Source: Clostridiales bacterium (GTDB taxonomy: Bacteria; Bacillota_A; Clostridia; Saccharofermentanales; Saccharofermentanaceae). From it: a DNA stretch of 14,344 bases. Position 1 is the first letter of the stretch. Each line of letters begins with the position of its first letter. A model generated the notes under the pieces. The model was not told where the DNA came from, did no database searches, and was given only the letters and a program-made list of their open reading frames with translations. Below, in pieces: positions 14,276 through 14,344 of the stretch. The stretch lies in NCBI GenBank assembly GCA_017649745.1, contig JAGCGE010000027.1, positions 1 through 14,344 on the forward strand, written 5' to 3'. The position numbers and the translations under genes were made by a program.

Positions 14276-14344
14276 TATGGGTTTTATTTTTCACGGAAAT
14301 CATTTATTATCCTAATTGGGAATGATGAATTGAGAAAAGAAAAC

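Noticed and set aside
1..14344. CRISPR arrays, tRNA or rRNA genes, insertion sequences.
   Set aside because: No repeat-spacer pattern, no cloverleaf-like gene, no transposase and no long direct or terminal inverted repeats were seen.

Overview
The window reads as chromosomal DNA of an anaerobic member of the Clostridia (Bacillota). Genes are tightly packed, with strong AGGAGG-type ribosome sites and mid-range GC. The IscU/IscS pair is of the clostridial type, and the right end carries a LytTR regulator with a DUF3021 membrane partner, a combination typical of this phylum. A gut- or rumen-type Lachnospirales/Oscillospirales host is my guess from style; no marker gene proves it.

Left half (1-7650): one plus-strand operon, entered at the 3' end of a NifH-like iron-protein gene. 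The order is nifH-like (partial), a divergent cysteine synthase (cysK-like), NifD-like D1, NifK-like K1, a small NifX/NifB-C-terminal-type cofactor-binding protein with a cysteine-rich loop, NifD-like D2, NifK-like K2, and a GNAT acetyltransferase. Gaps are short or negative (TAATG overlap D1/K1; 14-base overlap K2/GNAT). The one long gap, between K1 and the NifX-like gene, carries a long hairpin. All four large subunits keep the three cysteines that hold the P-cluster in nitrogenase, and both D subunits keep the cysteine that ligates FeMo-co. The second cofactor ligand (His442 in Azotobacter NifD) and the residues needed for N2 reduction (Arg96, Gln191, His195) are replaced. I read this as a nitrogenase-like reductase of unknown substrate, not an N2-fixing enzyme. 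D1 and D2 share a tail signature that NifD lacks, which suggests that the two DK pairs arose by duplication inside this lineage. The cysK-like gene points, by inference only, to a sulfur-containing substrate or product or to cysteine supply for clusters. No nifB is visible here.

Middle (7651-10533): a small two-TM protein with its own promoter and terminator, then a Nudix hydrolase and a large membrane protein made of two copies of a zinc-ribbon plus helical-repeat module. A hairpin that can terminate from both sides closes this block.

Right (10534-14344): on the minus strand, an iscS-iscU operon for Fe-S cluster assembly, with a good promoter whose -10 and start point are covered by a perfect 11-base inverted repeat (candidate operator). 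Divergent from it lies a plus-strand group: a membrane-anchored alpha/beta hydrolase, a LytTR DNA-binding protein and a DUF3021 four-TM protein. The iscSU operon could supply Fe-S units to the nitrogenase-like proteins, but it is a separate transcription unit and probably serves the whole cell.
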